A stretch of 64,000 nt of DNA from CAVVTR01 sp963751245 (GCA_963751245.1 CAVVTR010000012.1:1-64000), one strand, 5' to 3'. Shown: positions 8,444 to 17,985, counted from the first letter of the stretch. Translations and numbers: made by a program. Notes: a model not told the origin generated them from the sequence alone.

Positions 8444-8832
8444 CAGGGGCTCGCGGGGGCGTAGAGGGCGACGGCGCCCCGATGCCATGTCAGCCGCCAT
8501 CCCGCGGGGGGCGGGGCGCCGACAAGGACGACCACGGCATCCGGCCGGCCGGTGCCAGCGGGCCAGTCTCCGCTCAGCGCCCAGCGCAGGTCGGGGCGCT
8601 GCCACGCGGCTTCGAAGAGCACCGGAGGGCTCTGGACGGGGGGTACCGAGTGCGGCAACACGAGGACGACCCGGGCTCCCGCGGGAATGGGCGCGTCGAC
8701 GAGCGGTGCCAGGGGGCGGGCCCATCCGGGCTCCCTGGGCGGGCCGGCTAAGAGTTCCGCGGCGTCGCGGACGCCGAGAACCATGGCGGCGCACGCCGCA
8801 AGGCCCGCGACCCACAATCCGAGGCGGTTCAC
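8443..8832 (-). CDS. Hypothetical protein with N-terminal membrane anchor
   Basis: 129 residues. A hydrophobic N-terminus (LGLWVAGLAACAAMVLGV) acts as a signal anchor; the rest is rich in Pro and Ala with strands such as ARVVLVLPHS and DAVVVLVG. Family not recognised. Its stop overlaps the start of the downstream membrane glycosyltransferase (TGATG), so the two are translationally coupled and probably function together. Similar small anchored proteins often sit beside GT-C enzymes, but no role can be assigned. Confidence 0.6.
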   Translation of the reverse strand: MNRLGLWVAGLAACAAMVLGVRDAAELLAGPPREPGWARPLAPLVDAPIPAGARVVLVLPHSVPPVQSPPVLFEAAWQRPDLRWALSGDWPAGTGRPDAVVVLVGAPPPAGWRLTWHRGAVALYAPASP

Positions 8833-8901
8833 GCCACAATGGTAGCAGGAGGAAAAAGAGACACCGTCGCATGTGCGTCGGATCGTGGTAGAGTACCCCC
8901 C

Positions 8902-10032
8902 ATGGCAGGGGGGACCTTCGGCCCGTTCATGGATGCTCGTCTGGAGCCCGTCGCGGAGAAGGTGCGGGCGGGCGAGCGCCTGTCATTCGAGGACGGTGTG
9001 GTGGCGTCGACGACGGAGGACCTGCTCGGCGTCGGCCGTCTCGCCAACCACGTGCGCGAGCGGCTGCACGGGGACGCGACCTTCTTCAACGTCAACCGCC
9101 ACCTCAACCCCACCAACGTGTGCGTGGCCTCGTGCAAGCTGTGCGCCTTCGCGGAGAAGTACGGAGGCGAGCGGGGCTGGACGTACACGGTGGAGGAGGC
9201 CGTGGAGGTCACGGCCCGCGACGTCACCGAGGCGGTGACCGAGCTCCACGTGGTGGGGGGGCTCCACCCCAAGCTCGGCGTGGAGTACTACGAGGAGCTG
9301 TTCGCGGCGCTCAAGCGGCGCTTCCCCTGGGTCCACGTCAAGGCGCTGACCATGGTGGAGCTCGACTTCCTCTCGCAGCGCGCGAAGCTCCCCGTGCCGG
9401 ACGTGGTCCGGCGCCTGGTGGCGGCCGGCCTGGATTCCTGTCCCGGAGGCGGCGCCGAGATCTTCGCCGAGCGCGTCCGGAGGGAGATCTGCGACCACAA
9501 GACCAGCGGGGAGCGCTGGCTGGAGGTGGCCCGGGAGGTGCACGAGCTGGGGGTGCGGAGCAACTGCACCATGCTCTACGGACACATCGAGACGCCGGAG
9601 GAGCGGGTGGACCATCTCGTCCGCCTGCGCGAGCTCCAGGACGCCACCGGCGGCTTCCAGTGCTTCATCCCCCTGGCGTTCCACCCCGCCAACACCCGCC
9701 TCGCCCACATCCCTCCCGCGACCGGCCGGTTCGACCTGCAGGTCATCGCCGTGTCGCGGCTGATGCTCGACTCCATCCCGCACATCAAGGCCTACTGGAT
9801 CCAGCTCGGAGCCAAGGCGGCGCAGACCGCGTTGCACTTCGGCGCCGACGACGTCGACGGCACCGTGGTGGACGAGCGGATCTTCCTGGCGGCGGGGGGC
9901 AGGGCCGGGCGCGGCATGACGCGGGCGCGGCTCGAGCACCTCATCCGCGAGGCCTCGCGCACGCCCGTCGAGCGCGACAGCCTGTATCACCGGCGCCCGG
10001 CGGCGGGTCGCGCGGAGGCCGTGGGCTACTGA
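8902..10032 (+). CDS. mqnE: Aminodeoxyfutalosine synthase (radical SAM)
   Basis: 376 residues. The radical SAM cluster motif is CVASCKLC in NPTNVCVASCKLCAF, as in the MqnE/MqnC/CofG/CofH group. ELHVVGGLHP, LDSCPGGGAEIFA, MLYGHIETPEERVDHL and AYWIQLGAKAAQTALHFGADD match MqnE rather than MqnC. The enzyme adds a SAM-derived radical to 3-(1-carboxyvinyloxy)benzoate, giving aminofutalosine in the futalosine route to menaquinone. The ATG at 8902 is preceded 7 bases upstream by TAGAGT and has no Shine-Dalgarno site, suggesting a leaderless message; a start at MDARLEP, 30 bases on, is possible. No other men/mqn gene is nearby. Confidence 0.9.
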   Translation: MAGGTFGPFMDARLEPVAEKVRAGERLSFEDGVVASTTEDLLGVGRLANHVRERLHGDATFFNVNRHLNPTNVCVASCKLCAFAEKYGGERGWTYTVEEAVEVTARDVTEAVTELHVVGGLHPKLGVEYYEELFAALKRRFPWVHVKALTMVELDFLSQRAKLPVPDVVRRLVAAGLDSCPGGGAEIFAERVRREICDHKTSGERWLEVAREVHELGVRSNCTMLYGHIETPEERVDHLVRLRELQDATGGFQCFIPLAFHPANTRLAHIPPATGRFDLQVIAVSRLMLDSIPHIKAYWIQLGAKAAQTALHFGADDVDGTVVDERIFLAAGGRAGRGMTRARLEHLIREASRTPVERDSLYHRRPAAGRAEAVGY

Positions 10033-10817
10033 CCCGGCGCGGACCAGTCCGGAAACGACCGTGAGGCCAGGAAGGCGGCGACCCCCCGGCGGCACTCGGG
10101 GTGGGCCCGTTGCCCGGCGTTGACCCGGGCGGCCTCCTCGAGGGCCTCGTCGAGCCCGGGATGGTGCAGCTCGAGAAGCAGACGCTTGGTGGCGGCGATG
10201 GCGCTGGGGGCTGCCCTTGCAGCCACCTCCCGGGCACGCTCCACGGCGCGGCCGAGAGGCTTCTCCGCCACCTCGTCCACCAGGCCCGCCGCGGCGCCCT
10301 CCTCCGCGGTGAGGGCGCGGGGGTCGAGGAACAGCGCGGCGAGCCTCGCCAGCGCCACGCGGCGCGGCAGGAAGACCGAGATCAGCGCCGGCACGAACCC
10401 GAGCCTGACCTCCGAGAACTGCAGCCTCGCGGCCGGCGCGGCCACGACCAGGTCACAGGCGCCCGCGAGCCCGAGCCCGCCGCCGTACGCCGCCCCCTGC
10501 ACGGCGGCGACCGTGAGGAGGGGGGACCGCAGCACCGCACGGTAGAGCCCGGCCAGGCGGCGCGCATCCGCGAGCCGCTCGGACTCCCCTGCTCCGGCGA
10601 GCTCGCCCAGCTCCCCCAGGTGGGCTCCGGCACAGAAGTGCTTGCCTTCACCGCGAATCACGAGGGCCCGGGCGCCCCCGTCCGTGGCCGCCTCCACCTC
10701 CGCCCTGAGCGCCTCCACGAGACCGGCCTCCAGGGCGTTGGAGGTGGCCGGCCGGTTGAGGGCGAGCACCCGCACCGGCCCGTCGCCCGTGACGCGAACC
10801 CAGGGCTCTTCCGTCAC
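10026..10817 (-). CDS. Enoyl-CoA hydratase/isomerase family protein
   Basis: 263 residues, a full-length crotonase fold. The oxyanion-hole motifs are KHFCAGAHLGEL and AAYGGGLGLAGACDL; the second acidic position is in FSEVRLGFVPA. The first catalytic glutamate of classical hydratases (GGGxEL) is Gly here, as in methylglutaconyl-CoA hydratase-like members, so the reaction cannot be fixed. The GTG at 10817 lies one base after the stop of the upstream exported protein. It converges on mqnE with a 7-base overlap. Confidence 0.85.
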   Translation of the reverse strand: MTEEPWVRVTGDGPVRVLALNRPATSNALEAGLVEALRAEVEAATDGGARALVIRGEGKHFCAGAHLGELGELAGAGESERLADARRLAGLYRAVLRSPLLTVAAVQGAAYGGGLGLAGACDLVVAAPAARLQFSEVRLGFVPALISVFLPRRVALARLAALFLDPRALTAEEGAAAGLVDEVAEKPLGRAVERAREVAARAAPSAIAATKRLLLELHHPGLDEALEEAARVNAGQRAHPECRRGVAAFLASRSFPDWSAPGQ

Positions 10818-10818
10818 G

Positions 10819-11925
10819 TCACCACTCCAGCTCGATCCGCCCGCCGGCAGGCCCGATCCGCCACCGTGCCCGCTTCACCGGCTCCACCGCCGCGGCGGCG
10901 GTGCGCAGTTCGGTGGCTCTGCGGTCGAGGAACGGCAGGTGTCCAGCGGCGGCGGCGAGGCGACGCAGCGCCCAGGCCGCGTCCGCGCCGCTGACGGAGC
11001 CCTCCTCGACCGCGGGTGGACCCCCGCCGAGGGCCGGCAGGAGATCGCGCTGCGTCGCCAGGGTCACGCCGGGACCCGGCAGGCTCCACAGGGTGCCCAC
11101 GACGCCGTTCCAGCGCTCGGCCCGCCCGGGTTCCCCGGGGCCGCTCTCCGACCCCGAGAGCAGGGTCCGGACCGTGTCCCCAAGGGTCACCGAGGGCAGC
11201 GCCAGCCCCCACCCCCGCTCGCCGGACACGACGAACCTGGCCGGGCCCGCGAGGCGCGTGGCGAACTCACCGATCGGCGCGAGCAACGCGCCGGCGTCGG
11301 TGGTCTCCACGCGGCTGGCGCCGCCGGGAGCGGGAAGCTCGGGGGGCGTGCCGGTCACGGCGTCGAGGCGGCTGCCCCGCACCCGCACCCACCACCAGCG
11401 CCCGGCCACGTGGGCCAGCGCCGCGATGTGTCCCCCGGGGATGTCGGGAGGGGCGGCGTTGCCTTCGTCGCCGAACAGCGTCGGCATCGAGGCGATGGCC
11501 ACGCCGCCGCCGAAGGGGCGGGCGGCGAAGCCCTCGGTGGCGGCCACCTCCGAGAGGGCGCGGCGCGAGCCCTCGTCGAGGTCGACGCCCACCGCCAGGT
11601 CGCGCTGCTGCCACCACACGACCACCGGCCCCGAGGCGGCCCGGACCGTGGCCAGCGCGAGGGGACGGAAGCGACCGCTCAGCGAGCCTGCCCCGGGGTC
11701 GGCCACGAGCAGGAGCGCCATCGACACCGGGTGACGGGCGATCCAGCGGGCGAACCGGGAGGGCTCTCCCAGTACCACCGCACCCTCCGCGGAGGCCGGC
11801 ACGTGGCGCATGGCCGCCACCAGGGTGGCCGGCTTGTCCACCGGCGGCGCGCTCCACCACCACCAGGCCAGAAGGGCTCCCAGGGACGCGGCGAGGAGCA
11901 CGGCGAAGGAGATTCGTCTCAGCAT
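10819..11925 (-). CDS. Exported or membrane-anchored hypothetical protein
   Basis: 368 residues. An N-terminal hydrophobic helix (ISFAVLLAASLGALLAWWWW) serves as signal anchor; the rest is a soluble region with features such as LVAAMRHVPASAEGAVVLGEP and ARFVVSGERGWGLAL. It resembles DUF3352-like proteins in general plan, but I cannot confirm that. The ATG at 11925 is chosen because the hydrophobic segment follows at once; longer readings would be Arg-rich and unlike a protein. It precedes the crotonase gene in the same unit and diverges from the glycosyltransferase cluster over only 31 bases. Confidence 0.65.
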   Translation of the reverse strand: MLRRISFAVLLAASLGALLAWWWWSAPPVDKPATLVAAMRHVPASAEGAVVLGEPSRFARWIARHPVSMALLLVADPGAGSLSGRFRPLALATVRAASGPVVVWWQQRDLAVGVDLDEGSRRALSEVAATEGFAARPFGGGVAIASMPTLFGDEGNAAPPDIPGGHIAALAHVAGRWWWVRVRGSRLDAVTGTPPELPAPGGASRVETTDAGALLAPIGEFATRLAGPARFVVSGERGWGLALPSVTLGDTVRTLLSGSESGPGEPGRAERWNGVVGTLWSLPGPGVTLATQRDLLPALGGGPPAVEEGSVSGADAAWALRRLAAAAGHLPFLDRRATELRTAAAAVEPVKRARWRIGPAGGRIELEW

Positions 11926-11956
11926 GATGGACGCTTTAGTATAGACTCTCGCCGGC

Positions 11957-13249
11957 ATGGCCCATCGTCTCCGTGTCACCCTCGTCTTCTTCATCGATCT
12001 CCTGCGCGACCTCGCGGGGACCGCACGCCAGAGGTTCGTGCGGTGGTGGCGCCGGACGGTGAGAGGCGAGGCCGTCCTCACGGTGGGCGTGGATATCTTC
12101 CCGTTCTTCGAGCGCATGACCGGGGTGGGGTGGTACGAGTGGAACCTGCTGGCCCGGCTGCCCCACGTGGACGATGGCGTCGAGCTCAACCTCTATGCCC
12201 ACACCTTTGCCGCGCCGGGGGAGCCGTCGCCCCCGCCGCTGCCAACAGGTGAGCGCACCCGCTTCCGTTTCCACCACGTCCCCGAGGGCTTCCTCCTTCC
12301 CGTCCGGCCCACCATCGCGGTGCTGCGGGCGATGGCCGAGCCGCTCCTGCTGTTCCTGGACGGGAACGACGTCTTCTTCGCCCCGAACTTCTTCGTGCCC
12401 CGGCGCCACCTTGCGGCTTGCGGCCGGCTCGTCGCCACGGTGCACGACCTGACCTTTCTCCGCCTTCCGGAGACCGTGCAGCGCGAGACCCTGGACAACC
12501 TCCTCCGACACCTGCCCGGCACGCTCTTCGCGGCCTCGCGGCTGATCGCGGTCTCCCAGGCCACGGCCGACGACCTCGTCGAGCTGGCGGGCGTCTCCCG
12601 GCAGCGCATCCACGTGATCCACGAGGGCGTGGATCCGGCCTTCGCCGAGACCGGTGGGGAGGTCCCCGCGGGCCTGCCCGCGCGCTACCTGCTCTTCGTC
12701 TCCACCCTCGAGCCTCGCAAGAACGTCGCCGGGCTTCTCGACGCCTTCGCCATCGCCGCCCGGGCCGGCTACCCGGGCGACCTCGTGCTGGTGGGGCGCT
12801 GGGGCTGGCGCACGGGGGACGTCCAGCACCGTCTGGCGACGTCGGCGGTGCGGCGCCGCATCCATCACCTCGATTACCTGGACCGGCCCGCGCTGGCGGC
12901 GGTGATGCGCGGGGCCGAGGCCATGGTGTTCCCATCGTTCCTCGAGGGTTTCGGCCTTCCCGTGGTCGAGGCGATGGCGTGCGGCGTGCCGGTGATCGTG
13001 TCCGACCGCTCCTCCCTGCCCGAGGTGGCGGGGGACGCCGCCGTGTACGTGGATCCGGACGACCCCGCGACCATCGCGGCGGCGATGATGGAGGTGGGCC
13101 GGGACGAGGCGCTCAGGGAGCGGCTGCGCGGCGCCGGTGTCGGCCGCGCCGCCCTGTTCCGCTGGGACGAGGCGGCGCTGGCGACGGCGGCGGTGTTCCG
13201 CTTGGCGGCCGGGCTCGAGGCCGGCGGCGACGATGCGTATCGCGTTTGA
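11957..13249 (+). CDS. Glycosyltransferase, GT4 type (cluster gene 1)
   Basis: 430 residues. The C-terminal GT-B domain has the nucleotide-sugar loop FLEGFGLPVVEAMACGVPVI and the hinge strand YLLFVSTLEPRKNVAGLLDAF; the N-terminal acceptor domain has TGVGWYEWNLLARLP and LVATVHDLTFLRLPE. Family 4 retaining glycosyltransferases add sugars to lipid-linked oligosaccharides at the inner membrane. First gene of a five-gene run; its end overlaps the next start by 17 bases. TAGACT lies 9 bases before the ATG with no Shine-Dalgarno site. Confidence 0.9.
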   Translation: MAHRLRVTLVFFIDLLRDLAGTARQRFVRWWRRTVRGEAVLTVGVDIFPFFERMTGVGWYEWNLLARLPHVDDGVELNLYAHTFAAPGEPSPPPLPTGERTRFRFHHVPEGFLLPVRPTIAVLRAMAEPLLLFLDGNDVFFAPNFFVPRRHLAACGRLVATVHDLTFLRLPETVQRETLDNLLRHLPGTLFAASRLIAVSQATADDLVELAGVSRQRIHVIHEGVDPAFAETGGEVPAGLPARYLLFVSTLEPRKNVAGLLDAFAIAARAGYPGDLVLVGRWGWRTGDVQHRLATSAVRRRIHHLDYLDRPALAAVMRGAEAMVFPSFLEGFGLPVVEAMACGVPVIVSDRSSLPEVAGDAAVYVDPDDPATIAAAMMEVGRDEALRERLRGAGVGRAALFRWDEAALATAAVFRLAAGLEAGGDDAYRV

Positions 13250-14372
13250 CGCCCGTCCCCTTCTGGGGCCGCGCACCGGGGTCGGCGTGTGGCTGGAGGG
13301 GCTTCTTCGCGCCCTGGCGGCGGCGGAGCCCTGGGAGCTCGTCCTGGCGCTGCCCCGCGCCGCGGGCCCCCTGGGGATCGAAGACCTCGGGGCGCGGGTG
13401 AGCCGGATCGCCTCCCGGGTGCGGCTGCCTGGCACGGTATGGCTCCACACGGTGGCGGGTCCCGCCATGACGGGCCGGGCCGACGTCTTCGTGGGCACGC
13501 TGGGGGTGCTCCCCAGGCGGCTCGCCGTTCCCGCCGTTCTCGTCGTCCACGACCTCACGCCCCGTACCCGCCCCGCCCAGCACACCGTTGCCAACCGGTT
13601 CTGCTTCAACGCCTACGTGGACGAGTCGCTGGCCGCGGCGGATGAGGTCGTGTGCGTCTCGGAGGCCACGCGGGCGCGCGTCGCGGCCCTGGCACCCGCC
13701 GCCGGCGCCCGGGCGCGGGTGATCCGCGACGCCGTGGATCCCTGCTTCACGCCGGCCCCCGCCGGCGAGGGCCCCGGGGACGCGCGGCGCCGGTTCGCCG
13801 GGGGCAGGCCGTTCGTCCTCCAGGTCGGGACCCTCGAGCCGCGCAAGGGCGTCGCCACCCTGCTCGCCGCCCACGGCCGCCTCAGCGCCGAGGATGCGGC
13901 CTTCCCCGACCTCGTCCTCGCCGGCGGGCGGGGCTGGGGAGGGGCGTGGCTGGAGCGGGCGCTGGCGGAGCATTCGCGGCCCGACCGGGTGCACCTGCCG
14001 GGCTACGTGGCCCGGGAGGACCTCGTCGCCCTCTACCGGCACGCGGAGGCCGTGGTGGTGGCCTCCGAGGAGGAGGGGTTCGGACTACCCCTGGCGGAGG
14101 CGCTGGCGTGCGGCGCGGTCTGTGTCGCCTCGGACGAGCCGGCGCTGGTGGAGGTGGCGGGCGGCGCGGCCCGGCACGTGCCACGCCGCGATGCGGCGGC
14201 GCTGGCGCGGGCGCTGCGCGAGGCCGTACGCGAGGAGGAGCGGGCGCGCTGGCGGGAGACCGCGCTCCGGCGCGGCGCCGCGCTGGGGTGGGGGGACGCG
14301 GCCGCGGCGTGGCGCGAGCTGCTTGTCCGTCTCCACGGTAGAATGCGGATGGATGCGGCGCCTGGGCGTTGA
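13233..14372 (+). CDS. Glycosyltransferase, GT4 type (cluster gene 2)
   Basis: 379 residues. It starts MRIAFDARPLLGPRTGVGVW, the usual GT4 opening, and has FVLQVGTLEPRKGVATLLAAH and EEEGFGLPLAEALACGAVCV, the GT-B hinge and nucleotide-sugar loop. VLVVHDLTPRTRPAQH is the counterpart of the histidine-containing acceptor loop in gene 1. The start at 13233 lies inside the end of gene 1, so the two are coupled. Sugar and acceptor are unknown. Confidence 0.9.
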   Translation: MRIAFDARPLLGPRTGVGVWLEGLLRALAAAEPWELVLALPRAAGPLGIEDLGARVSRIASRVRLPGTVWLHTVAGPAMTGRADVFVGTLGVLPRRLAVPAVLVVHDLTPRTRPAQHTVANRFCFNAYVDESLAAADEVVCVSEATRARVAALAPAAGARARVIRDAVDPCFTPAPAGEGPGDARRRFAGGRPFVLQVGTLEPRKGVATLLAAHGRLSAEDAAFPDLVLAGGRGWGGAWLERALAEHSRPDRVHLPGYVAREDLVALYRHAEAVVVASEEEGFGLPLAEALACGAVCVASDEPALVEVAGGAARHVPRRDAAALARALREAVREEERARWRETALRRGAALGWGDAAAAWRELLVRLHGRMRMDAAPGR

Positions 14373-15471
14373 CGCTCGGAAGCTTCCGGACTTCGGCATC
14401 GGGACCTACCTCCAGGGGTTGCTCGGTGAGCTCGCGAGCATGGACCCCGACGGGGGCATGGTGGTGTTCGTCTCGCCGGACGGGAAGGGCTTCCTTCCCC
14501 GCCTGCCAGCCTCCTGGCGGGTGGTGGAGGTGGACGCCGCCGGCTACTCGGTCCGCGAGCAGCTCATCATGCCCGTCGCCGCGCGGCGCGCCGGGGTGGA
14601 GGTGCTCCACGTCCCCCACTACGTCTTCCCCGTGCTCTACCCGGGACGGCTGATCGTCACCATCCACGACATCATCCACGTGCTGTTCCCGGAGTTCCTC
14701 CCGTCCTCGCTGGGGTTCCTGTACGCGCGGCTGCTGATCGGCTGGGCGGTGCGGCGGGCGCGGCGGGTGGTGACGGTGTCCGAGACCACGGCGGACGACC
14801 TCCAGCGCCTCTTCAAAGCCAGCGGCGAGCGACTCCGGGTGATCCCCAACGGCGTCGCCGACGACTTCCTGGCCGGCGGCGACCCCGACGAAGACGAGCG
14901 GCTTCGCCGGCGCCTGGGGATCGCCCCGCCCTACATCCTCCACGTGGGCAACGACAAGCCGCACAAGAACGCGGAGGCGGTGCTCAAGGCCTATCAGCTC
15001 CTGCGCCACGCCGACCGCCCCACCTTGCCCCCCCTCGTGGCGGCGGGAGGGTTCGAGCCCGGGGGGCCGTTCGAGGCCCGCGCACGGGCCCTCGGGCTCC
15101 GCGGTCTGGTACGCTGTCTCGGCCATCTGGAGCGCCGCGAGCTCGCCGCGGTGTTCCGGGGGGCGACCGTTTTCGTCTACCCGACCCTGTACGAGGGGTT
15201 CGGCCTGCCGGTCCTCGAAGCGATGGCGTGCGGCGTCCCGGTGGTGGCCGGCGACATCGCGGCGGTCCGCGAGGTGGCGAACGATGCCGTGCTCCGGGTC
15301 AACCCCAGGGACGTGGTGGAGCTGTCGACGGCGATCCGGAGAGTGCTGGATCACCCGGAGCTGCGGGCCGACCTCGGCCGGCGGGGCCGGGAGGCGGCCG
15401 GGGGATACCGGTGGAAGCGCGCGGCGGAGGCGACGCTCGCCGTCTACCGGGCGGTGCAGGAGGAAAGCTGA
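14353..15471 (+). CDS. Glycosyltransferase, GT4 type (cluster gene 3)
   Basis: 372 residues. It opens MRRLGVDARKLPDFGIGTYLQ and has IVTIHDIIHVLFPEF, YILHVGNDKPHKNAEAVLKAY and LYEGFGLPVLEAMACGVPVV, the full GT4 set. The ATG at 14353 overlaps gene 2 by 20 bases. A TAGAAT hexamer ends 8 bases before this ATG and could be an internal promoter. Strong similarity in plan to genes 1 and 2 suggests related enzymes building one glycan. Confidence 0.9.
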   Translation: MRRLGVDARKLPDFGIGTYLQGLLGELASMDPDGGMVVFVSPDGKGFLPRLPASWRVVEVDAAGYSVREQLIMPVAARRAGVEVLHVPHYVFPVLYPGRLIVTIHDIIHVLFPEFLPSSLGFLYARLLIGWAVRRARRVVTVSETTADDLQRLFKASGERLRVIPNGVADDFLAGGDPDEDERLRRRLGIAPPYILHVGNDKPHKNAEAVLKAYQLLRHADRPTLPPLVAAGGFEPGGPFEARARALGLRGLVRCLGHLERRELAAVFRGATVFVYPTLYEGFGLPVLEAMACGVPVVAGDIAAVREVANDAVLRVNPRDVVELSTAIRRVLDHPELRADLGRRGREAAGGYRWKRAAEATLAVYRAVQEES

Positions 15472-16565
15472 TGCGGGTGGCGCTTGTGCACGACTGGCTG
15501 ACGGGGATGCGCGGCGGAGAGTCCGTGCTCGAGGCGATCGCCGCGCTGTTCCCGGAGGCGCCCATCTACACGCTGGTCCACCGCCGCGGCAGCGTCTCGG
15601 AAGAGATCACCAGCCACGCCGTGCACACCTCGTCGCTGCAGCGTGTCTCGCTGGGGGGGCGCTTCTACCGGCCGCTGCTGCCCCTCATGCCCCGCGCGGT
15701 GGCCGGTTTCGAGCTCGGCGGCTTCGACCTCATCGTCTCCTCCAGCCACTGCGTCGCCAAGGGCGTGATCCCGGCTCCGGGGGCGGTGCACGTCTGCTAC
15801 TGCCACACGCCCATGAGGTACCTGTGGGACCAGCGCGACGAGTACGAGCGCCGCGTCGCGTGGCCGTGTCGGCCCTTCGTGCGCTCGCGGCTCGAGCACC
15901 TGCGGACCTGGGACGTGGTGTCGGCGGCGCGCGTGGACCACTTCGTCGCCAACTCGCAGCTGGTGGCGCGGCGCATCGAGCGCTACTGGCGCCGCGAGGC
16001 CGAGGTCATCCCGCCCCCCGTGGACGTGGACTTCTTCACCCCCGGCGGCGAGCGCGGGAAGTACGTGCTGATGGTTGCCGCGTTGGTCCCGTACAAGAGG
16101 GTGGACACGGGGATCAGGGTGGCGCGGGCGCTCGGCATGCCCCTTCACGTGGTCGGAGAGGGGCCGCTCGCGGGCACGCTGCGCCGTCACGCGGGGCGGG
16201 GCGTGGAGTTCCTGGGCCGGGTGAGCCGGGAGCGGCTCCGCGACGAGTTCAGGGGCGCGGCGATGCTGCTGGTTCCCAACGTGGAGGACTTCGGCATGGT
16301 GACGGTGGAGGCGCTGGCCTGCGGTACCCCGGTGGTCGGGCTGGCGGGGAGCGGCACGGCGGACGTCGTGGTCAGCGGCGTCCACGGCGAGCTCGTCAGG
16401 GAGTGCTCGGTGGACGCCCTGGTGGAAGCGGCGCGCCGGGTCCTCTCCCGCTCCTTCGACACCAAGCTTCTCCGGGGCCGCGGCGAGAGCTTCTCCCGCC
16501 AGCGCTTCCGGCGGCGCTTCACGTACCTGCTGGAGCGGGTCGTCCCCGGCATCGCCTGGACATGA
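15471..16565 (+). CDS. Glycosyltransferase, GT4 type (cluster gene 4)
   Basis: 364 residues. It opens MRVALVHDWLTGMRGGESVL, has the VCYCHTPMRYLWDQ segment found in WbaZ/mannosyltransferase-like GT4 enzymes, and ends with VPNVEDFGMVTVEALACGTPVV. The ATG shares a base with the preceding stop (TGATG) and a good AGGAGGA lies upstream. Donor specificity (mannose or GDP-sugar) is only suggested by family resemblance. Confidence 0.9.
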   Translation: MRVALVHDWLTGMRGGESVLEAIAALFPEAPIYTLVHRRGSVSEEITSHAVHTSSLQRVSLGGRFYRPLLPLMPRAVAGFELGGFDLIVSSSHCVAKGVIPAPGAVHVCYCHTPMRYLWDQRDEYERRVAWPCRPFVRSRLEHLRTWDVVSAARVDHFVANSQLVARRIERYWRREAEVIPPPVDVDFFTPGGERGKYVLMVAALVPYKRVDTGIRVARALGMPLHVVGEGPLAGTLRRHAGRGVEFLGRVSRERLRDEFRGAAMLLVPNVEDFGMVTVEALACGTPVVGLAGSGTADVVVSGVHGELVRECSVDALVEAARRVLSRSFDTKLLRGRGESFSRQRFRRRFTYLLERVVPGIAWT

Positions 16566-17965
16566 TCGGGCAGAAGCTCCGCTTCAACCGCACCGTCCTC
16601 GTGGCCCTCGACCTCACGGCCACCTATCTGGCACTGGGGTTCGCCTACCTCCTGCGCTTCAGCGCCGAGATCGTCCCGGTGACCAAGGGGGTGCCACCGT
16701 TCGGCCCCTACGTGGCCCTCCTTCCCATCGTCACCCTCGTCTGGCCGGTGGTCTTCTACTTCCGTGGCCTTCTCGACGGCCGGCCGCAGCGCTCGCGGGT
16801 GGAGGAGGCGTTCTCGGTGGCCCTCGCGGTGGTCATCGCCGTGGTGGTGCTCAACGCAGGGCTCGCCTTCTACCGGGAGTTCAGCTACTCCCGGGTCGTC
16901 CTGGCGCTGTTCGCCGTCACCGACATCGTCCTCGTGTTCCTCTTCCGCGCCGCCTACTGGAGCATCATCGCCCGCGTGTGGGCGTCCTCCCGCCACCGGC
17001 ACCGCGCGGTGGTGGTGGGGGCGGGAGAGCTGGGGCGCATGGTCGCGCAGCGTCTCCGCGACCACCGTGAGCTGGGCCTCGACGTGACCGGGTTCCTCGA
17101 CGACGACCCCGGAAAGGCCGGCGCCAGCTTCGGGGACGTCCCCGTGCTGGGCACCCTGGACGACCTCGACCGGGTGGTCCTGAAGCGGAGGATCCAGCTG
17201 CTCTACGTCGCCCTCCCCATGAACGCGCAGCACAAGACCGTCAGGCTCCTCAAGCGTGCGGAGCCGCTGTTGCTGGACGTGCGGGTGGTGCCGGACCTGG
17301 TGCAGTACTACGCGCTCCGCGCCGGGGTGGAGGACCTCGACGGCATTCCCGTCATCAACCTCACCCAGATCCCGCTGGCCGGCTGGAACAGCCTCGTCAA
17401 GCGCGTGGTGGACCTCGTCTTCGGCGGGCTCGGCCTGCTCCTCCTGTCACCCGTGCTGGCGGCCGTCGCCGTCGCGATCCGCCTCGAGGACCGCGGCGCA
17501 GTTTTCTTCCGGCAGCCCCGCATGGGCCTGGACGGCCACTCCTTCGCCATCCTCAAGTTCAGGACCATGGTGCCGGACGCCGAGAAGGCGACCGGGCCGC
17601 GCTTCGCCGCCCGCCGGGACCCGCGCACCACGAGGGTGGGCGCGTGGCTGCGCCGCTACTCGCTGGACGAGCTCCCACAGCTGGTCAACGTGCTGCGCGG
17701 GGAGATGTCCCTGGTGGGGCCGCGTCCCGAACGCCCCGAGTTCGTCGCCCGCTTCCGCGAGCGCTACCCGGAGTACATGTCCCGTCACCGCGTCCGCGCG
17801 GGCATCACGGGATGGGCACAGGTGCACGACCTCAGGGGCCAGAGCTCCATTCGCAAGCGCATCGCCCACGACCTCTACTACATCGACAACTGGTCGTTGG
17901 CGCTGGACTTCAAGATCATGTGGCTGACGGTGGTGCGGTTCTGGCGCCACCACCACGCCTACTGA
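16562..17965 (+). CDS. Polyprenyl glycosylphosphotransferase (initiating enzyme)
   Basis: 467 residues. About four N-terminal transmembrane helices (to residue 135) are followed by a Rossmann-like CoA-binding-type domain (AVVVGAGELGRMVAQRL), another membrane hairpin (VDLVFGGLGLLLLSPVLAAV) and the sugar-transferase core with KFRTMVPDAE, SLDELPQLVNVLRGE and GPRPERPEF. This is the WbaP/WcaJ/EpsE family, which transfers a sugar-1-phosphate to undecaprenyl phosphate to start repeat-unit synthesis. ATGA overlap with gene 4. No flippase or polymerase is in the window, so they must be elsewhere. Confidence 0.92.
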   Translation: MIGQKLRFNRTVLVALDLTATYLALGFAYLLRFSAEIVPVTKGVPPFGPYVALLPIVTLVWPVVFYFRGLLDGRPQRSRVEEAFSVALAVVIAVVVLNAGLAFYREFSYSRVVLALFAVTDIVLVFLFRAAYWSIIARVWASSRHRHRAVVVGAGELGRMVAQRLRDHRELGLDVTGFLDDDPGKAGASFGDVPVLGTLDDLDRVVLKRRIQLLYVALPMNAQHKTVRLLKRAEPLLLDVRVVPDLVQYYALRAGVEDLDGIPVINLTQIPLAGWNSLVKRVVDLVFGGLGLLLLSPVLAAVAVAIRLEDRGAVFFRQPRMGLDGHSFAILKFRTMVPDAEKATGPRFAARRDPRTTRVGAWLRRYSLDELPQLVNVLRGEMSLVGPRPERPEFVARFRERYPEYMSRHRVRAGITGWAQVHDLRGQSSIRKRIAHDLYYIDNWSLALDFKIMWLTVVRFWRHHHAY

Positions 17966-17985
17966 CGGCGACGCCGCGGGCCGCG

